Source: Gammaproteobacteria bacterium (GTDB lineage Bacteria; Pseudomonadota; Gammaproteobacteria; UBA9214). Taken from it: a stretch of DNA of 34,901 nucleotides. The position numbers and the translations under genes are program-made. The DNA lies in the NCBI GenBank assembly GCA_022340485.1, contig JAJDNX010000001.1:1-34901 (forward strand), given 5' to 3'. Positions 9,446 through 16,854 of the stretch are shown here, piece by piece (position 1 is the first letter of the stretch; every line of letters starts with the position of its first letter). The notes below the pieces were generated by a model. That model saw only the letters and a list, made by a program, of their open reading frames with translations. It was not told the DNA's origin and ran no database searches.

Positions 9446-10381
9446 ATGGATGGTGGATTCGTCGACCTGCGTCAGCATCGTGCCACAGGGATGGGCGATG
9501 ACAGTTTCTGGCCATCCTTTACCGATATTATGATGGTCGTGCTCATGATTTTCATGATTGCCAGTACCGTGCTGATGTTGCGTAACTGGGAGCTGGTAAA
9601 GGAATTGCGTGCCACCATCGAGTCGGAACACCAGGCCGAGGAGCTGGCACGCTCCATGACCGAGACCAGCGCTACCCTGGAGGAACAGCTGGCGCAGGCA
9701 CAGCACACAAACTCCGAACTGCGCATCCAGCTACTACGCATGACGGAACGTAACAATAAACTGTCTGAGCAGCTCACCAGAGAGGAGCAGCGGGTGCTGG
9801 CACTCGAGACCGACAATCAGAAACTGGTCACAAGTCTGCAGAAATACCGGCGCGATGCACTGCTGAATGATGACCAGCTGAAGCAGGCACGTGACGAGGT
9901 TGCACAATTGCAAAGCGCACATACAACCTTGCAGCAGCGATTGCAACAGGTGCTTGCCGAACTGGCGGAGGGGGAAGAAGTAAACCAGCAGCAGGCCACG
10001 GAACTGGCGGCATTGAGACTGGGTAATTCCTTGACCGAACAGCAGCTGGTTTCATTGCAGAACGATTACAGCGAGTTGCAGGTCAAGTATGACAAGCTGT
10101 TCGAGCCGGCGCGCTCGGCCGAGGGCAAGCATGTAGTCACGGTACGCTACTGGAAAGAACGCGGCCAGTATCAGATACGGATCAAGGATATGGGTGAAGA
10201 GGACTACCGTGCTGTCGGTCGTGAGGAGCTGCACCGGCAGATGGCCGCACTGAAGGAAAAGTATGGCAAAAATCTCTACGTGAAACTGATCATTCCGGAC
10301 GACAGTGGTTTGTCATATAACGAGGCCTGGGGCTTTACTGTGGAGATGCTCGACAAGTACGACTATTACCACCAGAAATAA
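9446..10381 (+). CDS. MotB/TolR-like motor partner with long coiled coil
   Basis: A 311-residue protein with one N-terminal membrane segment (about 26-46) preceded by 'DDSFWPSFTDIMMVV'. Asp27 at the start of the segment is where MotB, TolR and ZorB carry their proton-binding acid. Residues about 47-235 are almost unbroken heptad-like coiled coil rich in Gln, Glu and Leu. The last 75 residues (from about 'GKHVVTVRYWKERGQY') form a small alpha/beta domain ending 'YVKLIIPDDSGLSYNEAWGFTVEMLDKY', whose strand-helix pattern recalls the ExbD/TolR periplasmic domain. No OmpA-type peptidoglycan-binding motif is visible, unlike MotB or ZorB. It forms an operon with the upstream MotA-like gene (TGA-TC-ATG). 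Function unknown; force transmission to a periplasmic partner is inferred. Confidence 0.8.
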   Translation: MDGGFVDLRQHRATGMGDDSFWPSFTDIMMVVLMIFMIASTVLMLRNWELVKELRATIESEHQAEELARSMTETSATLEEQLAQAQHTNSELRIQLLRMTERNNKLSEQLTREEQRVLALETDNQKLVTSLQKYRRDALLNDDQLKQARDEVAQLQSAHTTLQQRLQQVLAELAEGEEVNQQQATELAALRLGNSLTEQQLVSLQNDYSELQVKYDKLFEPARSAEGKHVVTVRYWKERGQYQIRIKDMGEEDYRAVGREELHRQMAALKEKYGKNLYVKLIIPDDSGLSYNEAWGFTVEMLDKYDYYHQK

Positions 10382-10427
10382 GAATGCCTGCCTGGCGCGC
10401 AGATTCACTATGGCCATGACGCCCTGT

Positions 10428-11195
10428 TCAGCTAGTCTGGCGGTAAACGGCAAACAGGGTGCGTGCCTGCTTGATTCTCTGATGGGCACCACGGTCAAAT
10501 TCACCGATAACCTCGATGTTCGCGTCGGGACAGGCTCGCTCCAGCTGACTGCGGACCCAGACAGCCGGTTTTCCGGTGACCTTGAGACGCTGAATCTCGG
10601 TGTCCTCACCGGTTTCGAAGAACATGACATGACGTGTCTTTCCCCAGATGACACGCAACATCTCCGTTGCATTTTCAAGACCGTAGGCCCCGATCCAGTG
10701 ATGCCAGACCGAGAAGAACACGAGCACATCGACACTCGGCAGTAAACTGACATTATCCGGAGTTACTGCCATGACGCTGAAGGCTGCGTTCTCGATACCG
10801 GCCTTGCGCTGTACATACTGGGCGATCTTGACGTTGCCATAGGCCATGTCGATGCCAATGCCGTAGAAACCTTTTTCCGCCAGTCGCAGTACAAAGTGAC
10901 CCAGGTTCGAACCAATATCCATGGCCGTGCCGCCCGCGATGTCGAGGTTTTGTTCGATGGCCTGCCAGCGCTGCAGTGTTGATTCATCGCGCTTGCGGGA
11001 TCTAAGCCCGATCCAAGGCATGGGCTGGTAGGCCCTGAACTTGTAGGGCGAGAACCGCTGGGCGTTATAAATCAGCCATTCTCCGCTGGCTGACATGCCG
11101 GATGCGAGCCCATACTTGGCCAGGAAGATGATCTTCTTGAAGGGTCGTTTCAGATTTTTTATGACATCTCTGCAGGCGTCTGTACAGTTGAACAT
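10428..11195 (-). CDS. Class I SAM-dependent methyltransferase
   Basis: A 255-residue soluble protein. SAM motif I is 'GGTAMDIGSNLGHFVLRLAEKG' (about residues 88-109), followed by an acidic strand end 'GIGIDMAYGNV'. A post-motif 'DVLVFFSVWHHW' resembles the motif of DUF1698/CmoB-like methyltransferases. The substrate is not recognisable. The N-terminus is basic and hydrophobic (KNLKRPFKKIIFLAKYG) and might contact membrane or nucleic acid. It starts three bases after the stop of the upstream hypothetical gene (11199), so the two are probably cotranscribed. It converges on the motor operon with a 46-base gap and no clear terminator. Confidence 0.85.
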   Translation of the reverse strand: MFNCTDACRDVIKNLKRPFKKIIFLAKYGLASGMSASGEWLIYNAQRFSPYKFRAYQPMPWIGLRSRKRDESTLQRWQAIEQNLDIAGGTAMDIGSNLGHFVLRLAEKGFYGIGIDMAYGNVKIAQYVQRKAGIENAAFSVMAVTPDNVSLLPSVDVLVFFSVWHHWIGAYGLENATEMLRVIWGKTRHVMFFETGEDTEIQRLKVTGKPAVWVRSQLERACPDANIEVIGEFDRGAHQRIKQARTLFAVYRQTS

Positions 11196-11198
11196 CTG

Positions 11199-11912
11199 TC
11201 AGCTAACCGGCAGACTGGCGCGCAGGGCCTCACGGTCAATCCACCAGTGATCGCCGACAATGGCATCCAGCATGCTAGCCATACGCGACAGCAAGGTATC
11301 GATGTCATTCAACTCCAGGATTTCAATCCAGGTGTTGATCATTTCAGGATCATCCTCGATGCCACGGTGGCGCTTGGCGACGGCAGCCAGCATCTGCCGG
11401 GTAAAGAAGGTCAGGCTTTCATGGTCCTTGCCCTCGGTACGTATGTCGGCAATATAGTTGGCGACCATGGCCGCGACCGCCGCGCCATCGGAATCATCCG
11501 GGGTTTCATCGACAATATGCTGCAGCATGGCCACTGTCAGCTGGGCAGGTACCGGGTAGGTGACGGCTAACCAGACACCGTTCCCCAGTGCCGCCAGTGA
11601 TTCAGGTTGATCGCACTGGAACAGAATGTCGCAGGTCTCGATGGCATCCTGCCAGGCTTGCTGCCCGACAAATACGTCAAACAGCTGCCGTGCGGTATCC
11701 CAGGCCTCTTTGTTTTTCAGCAATGCCAGCAGGGTTTCAGCGATGTCCAGCTGTACACGGGCGCGTTCCATCGGTTCGCAGTCAGCCGGCAGGGCCTCCA
11801 GTGTTGTCTGATGCTGCTTCAGCAGTGCCTGTAAGGAAGGTCTGGATTCAGACAGGTCAATCCCGCTTTTATCGCCGACGACCAGTTGTTCAGGGCTGAG
11901 TTCGTTTTTCAT
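11199..11912 (-). CDS. Unrecognised soluble helical protein
   Basis: A 237-residue acidic protein with no signal peptide or membrane segment. It looks largely alpha-helical: helix-length blocks rich in Ala, Leu, Glu and Gln, such as 'RARVQLDIAETLLALLKNKEAWDTARQLFDVFVGQQAWQDAIETC' taken as two blocks, hint at TPR-like helical repeats, without a clear TPR consensus. I do not recognise a family. The ATG at 11912 has GGAG four bases upstream, so it is preferred over the longer frame to 11975. It is the first gene of a probable operon with the methyltransferase. A degenerate copy of its first codons lies upstream at 11970-12001. Confidence 0.7.
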   Translation of the reverse strand: MKNELSPEQLVVGDKSGIDLSESRPSLQALLKQHQTTLEALPADCEPMERARVQLDIAETLLALLKNKEAWDTARQLFDVFVGQQAWQDAIETCDILFQCDQPESLAALGNGVWLAVTYPVPAQLTVAMLQHIVDETPDDSDGAAVAAMVANYIADIRTEGKDHESLTFFTRQMLAAVAKRHRGIEDDPEMINTWIEILELNDIDTLLSRMASMLDAIVGDHWWIDREALRASLPVS

Positions 11913-12013
11913 GTTGCTCCATTGTGCCGTGCTTGCTCGTTGCTCGCACGGTTTTGATCCCGAACGTATGACCATCTGTTCAGGACAGAGTTCTTTTCTC
12001 TAAGGTGATCCCA

Positions 12014-12547
12014 TTACGCGATGTTCTGTGTGTCGTTTGTACACACTGTCTGTATCTTGAATAGCATCTTGTCCAGATCACCCAGCACCCAGGTCGCGGG
12101 TGCCTTGATGCCGCCAACGGTACCGGGGTTCACCAGCAGGGTCGAATTGCCGGACATGTTCCTGATGCTCCGGATATCTGCCTTGTGGTCATGGCCGCAG
12201 CACACCAGGTCCCAGTCACCGGTGGTCGCCATCGCCTCTGCATAATGCGGGTAGTGCACCATGAAGATACGCTTGCCACCGAGTTCAATTCCGGCATCCT
12301 GACCATAGTAGGTAGTCCTGTTCGACAGTTTCGCTGCGATCAGGCCCATCATGTAGAGGTCACCGGTATTGTTACCATGAATGACGTGTGCTGGCAGGTT
12401 GTACGGTTTCAGCACTTCCAGAGTACTTGGTGCGACCACATCACCGCAGTGAAGTATCGCTTCGGCTCCCGCCGCCTTGGCGTCACGGACGGCCGCTTCG
12501 AGAAGCGTGCGGTTGTCATGGCTGTCTGAAAGGATGCAGATTTTCAT
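12014..12547 (-). CDS. YfcE/MJ0936-type metallophosphoesterase
   Basis: A 177-residue calcineurin-like phosphoesterase with the full metal-binding set: DSHD (Asp8, His10), GDVV (Asp36), GNNTGD (Asn60), a His at 98, and CGHDHK (His119, His121). This is the short bacterial class acting on phosphodiesters or phosphomonoesters with two metal ions; the physiological substrate is unknown. The conserved N-terminus 'MKICILSDSHDN' fixes the start at 12547, although the frame is open to 12631. No export signal. It lies downstream of hppA on the same strand, separated by the hairpin at 12617-12648. Confidence 0.9.
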   Translation of the reverse strand: MKICILSDSHDNRTLLEAAVRDAKAAGAEAILHCGDVVAPSTLEVLKPYNLPAHVIHGNNTGDLYMMGLIAAKLSNRTTYYGQDAGIELGGKRIFMVHYPHYAEAMATTGDWDLVCCGHDHKADIRSIRNMSGNSTLLVNPGTVGGIKAPATWVLGDLDKMLFKIQTVCTNDTQNIA

Positions 12548-12616
12548 GGATGCGAATCGGTCAGTAGGGCAGGCGTATAGTGCCGCAAGCAGGCGGCGTA
12601 CAGGTATGCAGCGGTA

Positions 12617-12648
12617 CAGGCCGGATACCACAGGGGAAATCCGGCCTG
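12617..12648 (-). terminator. Strong hairpin downstream of hppA
   Basis: CAGGCCGGAT (12617-12626) pairs perfectly with ATCCGGCCTG (12639-12648) around a 12-base loop. It begins ten bases past the hppA stop. There is no T-run on the hppA strand, so it is a hairpin that may stabilise the mRNA end or assist termination rather than a textbook intrinsic terminator. Confidence 0.45.
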
Positions 12649-12657
12649 ACCCAGATT

Positions 12658-14685
12658 TTACAGCAACGGCACGATCAGCAAGGCCACGATATTAATGATC
12701 TTGATCAACGGGTTGATGGCCGGGCCGGCAGTGTCCTTGTAGGGATCACCGACGGTGTCGCCTGTGACGGCAGCCTTGTGCGCGTCACTGCCCTTGCCTC
12801 CGAAGTTGCCATCCTCGATGAACTTTTTGGCGTTGTCCCAGGCTCCGCCACCGGTCGTCATGGAGATGGCCACGAACAGACCGGTAACGATGGTACCGAT
12901 AAGCAGGCCACCCAGTGCCTCGGCACCCAGGGTCAGTCCGACAATTACGGGGACCAATACCGGGAGCAGTGAGGGTATAACCATTTCACGGATGGCTGCC
13001 TTGGTGAGCATGTCCACGGCTCTCGAATAATCCGGCTTCTGGGTGTGGTCCATAATGCCCGGCATTTCACGGAACTGGCGACGGACCTCGTTGACGATGC
13101 CGCCGGCTGCCCGGCCGACCGCTTCCATGGCCATGGAACCAAACAGGAACGGCACCAGTCCGCCGATCAGCAGGCCGATCAGTACCATGTGATTATCCAG
13201 AGAAAAGTTCAGCACCATGTCGCCGTGTGCAGCCAGTGCATGGGTGTAATCAGCGAACAGGACCAGTGCGGCGAGGCCGGCGGAGCCGATTGCATAACCC
13301 TTGGTCACCGCCTTGGTGGTATTGCCCACAGCATCCAGCGGGTCGGTGATATTGCGGATCTTTTCATCCAGTTCAGCCATCTCTGCAATACCGCCGGCGT
13401 TATCGGTAATCGGTCCATAGGCGTCAAGTGCGACGATGATACCGGTCATGGACAACATGGAGGTGGCGGCAATGGCAATACCGTATAGCCCGGCCAGTTC
13501 ATGGGCACCCCAGATACTGGCGCAAACGGCAAGCACCGGCAGGGCGGTGGATTTCATGGAGACTCCGAGCCCCGCAATGACGTTGGTACCATCACCCGTG
13601 GTAGAGGCCTCGGCGATATGGCGTACCGGCTTGAACTCTGTCGCGGTGTAGTACTCGGTGATCACCACCATGGCAGCCGTTAGTGCGAGACCGATCAGGG
13701 CGCAGTAGTAGAGCATGCGGGTGCTGACTTCTGCACCGTCGAGCATGATGGAATGTCCCATTACCCAGGTGGTGACCGGATAGAAGGCAATGGCGGCGAG
13801 TATGCCGGAGACGATCAGGCCGCGGTACAGCGCGTTCATGATCTTGCCACCTTCCGAGGCCTTGACGAAGAAGGTACCTATGATGGAGGCGAGGATGGAG
13901 ACGCCGCCCAGTACCAGCGGGTAGAGTGCCGAGGCGCTGGCATTTTCCATCAGCAGGCTGCCCAGCAGCATGGTGGCGACCACCGTTACTGCGTAGGTCT
14001 CGAACAGGTCAGCGGCCATGCCGGCACAGTCGCCGACATTGTCGCCGACATTGTCGGCGATCACGGCGGGATTGCGGGGATCATCTTCCGGGATGCCGGC
14101 CTCGACCTTGCCGACGATGTCGGCGCCGACATCGGCACCCTTGGTGAAGATGCCGCCGCCCAGACGCGCAAAGATGGAGATTAGTGAGCCACCGAAGGCC
14201 AGCCCTACCAGCGGGTGAATCGGGTCTGCGGCGCCAGTCGCCAGCATCAGGGCGTAGAAACCGGCCACGCCGATCAGCCCCAGTCCAACCACCAGCAAGC
14301 CGGTAATGGCGCCGCCACGAAAGGCAATCTGCAGTGCAGCGTTGATGCCGTCATTGGCGGCCTCGGCGGTGCGCACGTTGGAACGTACCGATATATTCAT
14401 GCCGATGTAGCCAGTGAGTCCGGAGAACACTGCGCCGAGCGCAAAGCCGAATGCGGTCGGCCAGTCGAGGAAAAACCCGATGATGAGAAATAGCACCACA
14501 CCGGCCAAGCCGATGGTGGTGTACTGGCGATTCAGGTAGGCCTTGGCGCCTTCCTGGATGGCGGCGGCGATTTCCTGCATGCGCGCATTGCCGGTGGGCT
14601 TTGCCAGTATCCATTTCACGGATAGGATACCGTAGGCCAATGCACCAAACCCGCAGGCAAGGGCAAAGATAAGTTCACTAGACAT
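12658..14685 (-). CDS. hppA: K+-independent H+-translocating membrane pyrophosphatase
   Basis: A 675-residue, about 16-helix integral membrane protein that hydrolyses pyrophosphate to pump protons. Active-site blocks are intact: '[21 protein letters not shown]', '[25 protein letters not shown]' and the C-terminal '[24 protein letters not shown]'. The cation-dependence position reads [10 protein letters not shown] with Lys458; K+-dependent enzymes have Ala there, so this one is predicted K+-independent and proton-pumping. AGGAGA lies seven bases before the ATG at 14685. The PPi-type phosphofructokinase gene lies upstream on the same strand, with only a possible 50-codon gene between, so a pyrophosphate-metabolism operon is likely. 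The pairing is known from methanotrophs such as Methylococcus. Confidence 0.97.
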   Translation of the reverse strand: MSSELIFALACGFGALAYGILSVKWILAKPTGNARMQEIAAAIQEGAKAYLNRQYTTIGLAGVVLFLIIGFFLDWPTAFGFALGAVFSGLTGYIGMNISVRSNVRTAEAANDGINAALQIAFRGGAITGLLVVGLGLIGVAGFYALMLATGAADPIHPLVGLAFGGSLISIFARLGGGIFTKGADVGADIVGKVEAGIPEDDPRNPAVIADNVGDNVGDCAGMAADLFETYAVTVVATMLLGSLLMENASASALYPLVLGGVSILASIIGTFFVKASEGGKIMNALYRGLIVSGILAAIAFYPVTTWVMGHSIMLDGAEVSTRMLYYCALIGLALTAAMVVITEYYTATEFKPVRHIAEASTTGDGTNVIAGLGVSMKSTALPVLAVCASIWGAHELAGLYGIAIAATSMLSMTGIIVALDAYGPITDNAGGIAEMAELDEKIRNITDPLDAVGNTTKAVTKGYAIGSAGLAALVLFADYTHALAAHGDMVLNFSLDNHMVLIGLLIGGLVPFLFGSMAMEAVGRAAGGIVNEVRRQFREMPGIMDHTQKPDYSRAVDMLTKAAIREMVIPSLLPVLVPVIVGLTLGAEALGGLLIGTIVTGLFVAISMTTGGGAWDNAKKFIEDGNFGGKGSDAHKAAVTGDTVGDPYKDTAGPAINPLIKIINIVALLIVPLL

Positions 14686-14729
14686 GTTTGTTCTCCTGTT
14701 TGCGCAGACCTGCCCGAGGCAAGCTGCTA

Positions 14730-14882
14730 TTAGGGTGATTTAAATTGTGTGCCCGGCTCGAAGCCGAACAATGTGCCCAGGTCAAACTCCCGGATAAACC
14801 CGTCCACGGTGCTTTGTCCGTGTTCGCGTGGTACCTCCGCGAGGAGGAGCTTTGCACCGTAGCGGTGATAGCCACCGCCCAT
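14730..14882 (-). CDS. Possible small protein between pfp and hppA
   Basis: A 50-residue frame starting at the ATG at 14882. It reads '[17 protein letters not shown]', then '[18 protein letters not shown]' and ends '[15 protein letters not shown]'. Its composition is protein-like rather than shadow-like, and the reading stays sensible upstream of the ATG towards the pfp stop, so a non-ATG start is possible. No recognisable family, membrane segment or good Shine-Dalgarno. It fills most of the otherwise empty 253-base gap within a probable pfp-hppA operon. An opposite-strand frame over the same bases looks less convincing. Confidence 0.4.
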   Translation of the reverse strand: MGGGYHRYGAKLLLAEVPREHGQSTVDGFIREFDLGTLFGFEPGTQFKSP

Positions 14883-14938
14883 GGCGGTCTGAACCGACAG
14901 CAGCTCACGGCCTTTTCCAGGGGTATCCGGGGCCAGCC

Positions 14939-16216
14939 TTACTTGACTTCGAAGTCCGCGAGCTTTCTGCGGACCGACACATTCTTCAGCTGTACATATT
15001 TTGGTAGTCCGTCCTTGCCATAGGGCGGATAATCTTCACCCTGCATCAGCGGTGCCAGGTAATCGCGGCAGCGACTGGTAATGCCAAAGCCATCCTTGGT
15101 GATGAAATTCTTTGGCATCATCTTTTCGACGTTGGCCACGCGTGACAGTTTTGCTTCACCGATCTTCCAGCGGTATGGTTTGTTGGAGGTGCGTACGACG
15201 GTTGGCATGACGGAGTTCTTGCCGGCCAGTGCCAGCTCGACAGCCGCCTTGCCCATGGCGTAGGCCTGCTCGACGTCTGATTTCGATGCAATGTGACGTG
15301 CGGCCCGCTGCAGGTAGTCAGCCACCGCCCAGTGGTACTTGTAACCGAGTTGCTCACGAACCATGTTGGCGATCACCGGCGCCACACCGCCCAGCTGGGC
15401 ATGGCCAAAGGCGTCCTTGAGGCCCTGGTCGGCAAGGAACTTACCACTCTTGTCCGCCACGCCTTCGGAGACAACGATGGAGCAGTAGCCGTATTCCTCG
15501 ACCTTGTCGCGCACCTGTTTGAGGAACAGCCCCTGGTCAAAGGGCACTTCCGGGAACAGGATGACAATGGGCAAGTCACAGTCTTCCGAGGCAGCCATGC
15601 CGCCTGCGGCAGCAATCCAGCCTGCATGACGGCCCATGACCTCGAGCACGAACACCTTGGTAGAGGTGGCGCACATGGAGGCGACGTCAAAACTGGCTTC
15701 GCGCGTGGAAACGGCAATGTACTTGGCCACCGAACCAAAGCCCGGACAGTTGTCAGTAATCGGCAGGTCGTTGTCCACGGTCTTGGGTACGTGGATGGCC
15801 TGAATCGGGTAACCGGTTGCCTTGGAGAGCTGTGAGACCTTGAGGCAGGTGTCGGCCGAGTCACCACCACCGTTGTAAAAGAAGTAACCGATGTTGTGCG
15901 CTGCAAATACCTCGATCAGGCGGTCATACTCGCGCTTGTTGGCCTCCAGGCTCTTCATCTTGTAGCGGCAGGAGCCGAAGGCACCGGACGGGGTATGGCG
16001 CAGCGCCGCAATGGCGCGAGCGGATTCCTTGCTGGTGTCGATCAGATCTTCCGTGAGTGCTCCAATGATACCGTTGCGTCCGGCAAAGACCTTGCCGATC
16101 CTGTCCTTGTGCTGACGCGCAGTTTCGATTACGCCACAGGCGGATGCATTGATGACTGCTGTGACGCCACCGGATTGTGCATAGAACGCATTTTTTTTCC
16201 CTGCTGCTTTAGCCAT
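14939..16216 (-). CDS. pfp: Pyrophosphate-dependent 6-phosphofructokinase
   Basis: A 425-residue phosphofructokinase with 'YNGGGDSADT', 'PKTVDNDLPITDNCPGFGS' and 'VMGRHAGWIAAAGGMA'. The PKT-x-DND motif has Lys where ATP-dependent enzymes usually have Gly (PGTIDND), and together with the GGDS motif this marks the PPi-using class. It interconverts fructose 6-phosphate and fructose 1,6-bisphosphate reversibly, with PPi and Pi as phosphoryl donor and product. Related methanotroph enzymes also phosphorylate sedoheptulose 7-phosphate and ribulose 5-phosphate. GGGAGA lies about seven to ten bases before the ATG at 16216. Being beside the H+-PPase gene suggests that the two draw on, and return to, one PPi pool. 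Confidence 0.95.
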   Translation of the reverse strand: MAKAAGKKNAFYAQSGGVTAVINASACGVIETARQHKDRIGKVFAGRNGIIGALTEDLIDTSKESARAIAALRHTPSGAFGSCRYKMKSLEANKREYDRLIEVFAAHNIGYFFYNGGGDSADTCLKVSQLSKATGYPIQAIHVPKTVDNDLPITDNCPGFGSVAKYIAVSTREASFDVASMCATSTKVFVLEVMGRHAGWIAAAGGMAASEDCDLPIVILFPEVPFDQGLFLKQVRDKVEEYGYCSIVVSEGVADKSGKFLADQGLKDAFGHAQLGGVAPVIANMVREQLGYKYHWAVADYLQRAARHIASKSDVEQAYAMGKAAVELALAGKNSVMPTVVRTSNKPYRWKIGEAKLSRVANVEKMMPKNFITKDGFGITSRCRDYLAPLMQGEDYPPYGKDGLPKYVQLKNVSVRRKLADFEVK

Positions 16217-16280
16217 AAGCTGTTCTCCCTCGATGTTTTGCTGTGAATGTGTAAATTCTGTTCAGGTCTGGTATCTGCTG

Positions 16281-16625
16281 TTACAAATCCCTGTTACTGC
16301 TGGCGACGTGGTCAGCCTGCACCTGCAAGAGCGTCACCATGCACTCGGACAAGTCGTCGTACTCTTCCACACCGGTGCCATACATCTGGTGAACGCGATA
16401 GTAGAACTGGCAACGGTAACGTGAATTGTCGCTTTTACAGACTATGAAGTGACAACCCTGATCTTCCCAGTAGGCTGCCGGGCATTCCGTCAATTCCGTT
16501 GCATAGGGGTTAAGGCGCAGCTCGGTATCCGCCAGCTCTGGTTCGATGGTTTTCCCATAGCGTTCTTCCAGCGTGGTTCTGATGATCCACAATTCGCTGT
16601 CGGTGAAATTTCCAATTGCGCTCAT
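16281..16625 (-). CDS. Conserved hypothetical protein
   Basis: A 114-residue acidic cytoplasmic protein with no signal or membrane segment. It begins 'FTDSELWIIRTTLEERYGK', continues 'LADTELRLNP' and 'LTECPAAYWEDQGCHFIV', and ends with 'CQFYYRVHQMYGTGVEEYDD' followed by 'LLQVQADH'. The pattern looks like a small alpha/beta protein that recurs near pfp/adk in gammaproteobacteria, though I cannot name a family or function. Three Cys and several His residues might bind metal, without a clear motif. It starts at the ATG at 16625, 229 bases from the divergent adk gene, and is followed by pfp after 64 bases, so it may lead the pfp-hppA operon. Confidence 0.8.
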   Translation of the reverse strand: MSAIGNFTDSELWIIRTTLEERYGKTIEPELADTELRLNPYATELTECPAAYWEDQGCHFIVCKSDNSRYRCQFYYRVHQMYGTGVEEYDDLSECMVTLLQVQADHVASSNRDL

Positions 16626-16854
16626 AAAATGCAGATATGTCTGTCGGGTTGAATGGTCGGTGTTCAGGGGCGGCAGATTCTAGCTCAAAACCTGATTTAT
16701 TTCATGAACTTCGTTGACTTATACCACTGGCAGGGGGTAGCTTAAACGCTGCCTTGCGCTACGGCCACGCAAAAAAATATATGTCTGCATTGAAAAAATC
16801 TTCCGCGTTACAGGAAGTTAACAAGATCAATACACTAGAGGACTCGATCACACC

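Noticed and set aside
8517-10381. Zorya anti-phage system
   Set aside because: The A subunit lacks the long ZorA tail, the B subunit lacks a visible OmpA domain, and no zorC/zorD/zorE-like gene is adjacent.
14025-14060. Tandem 'cgccgacattgt' repeat inside hppA
   Set aside because: It encodes the conserved NVGDNVGD motif of the pump, so it is explained by protein function.
13045-14493. Several plus-strand frames across hppA
   Set aside because: They are antisense shadows of a strongly conserved pump.
14745-15023. Plus-strand 92-codon frame in the pfp-hppA gap
   Set aside because: It overlaps the 3' end of pfp and reads less like a protein than the minus-strand small frame at 14730-14882.
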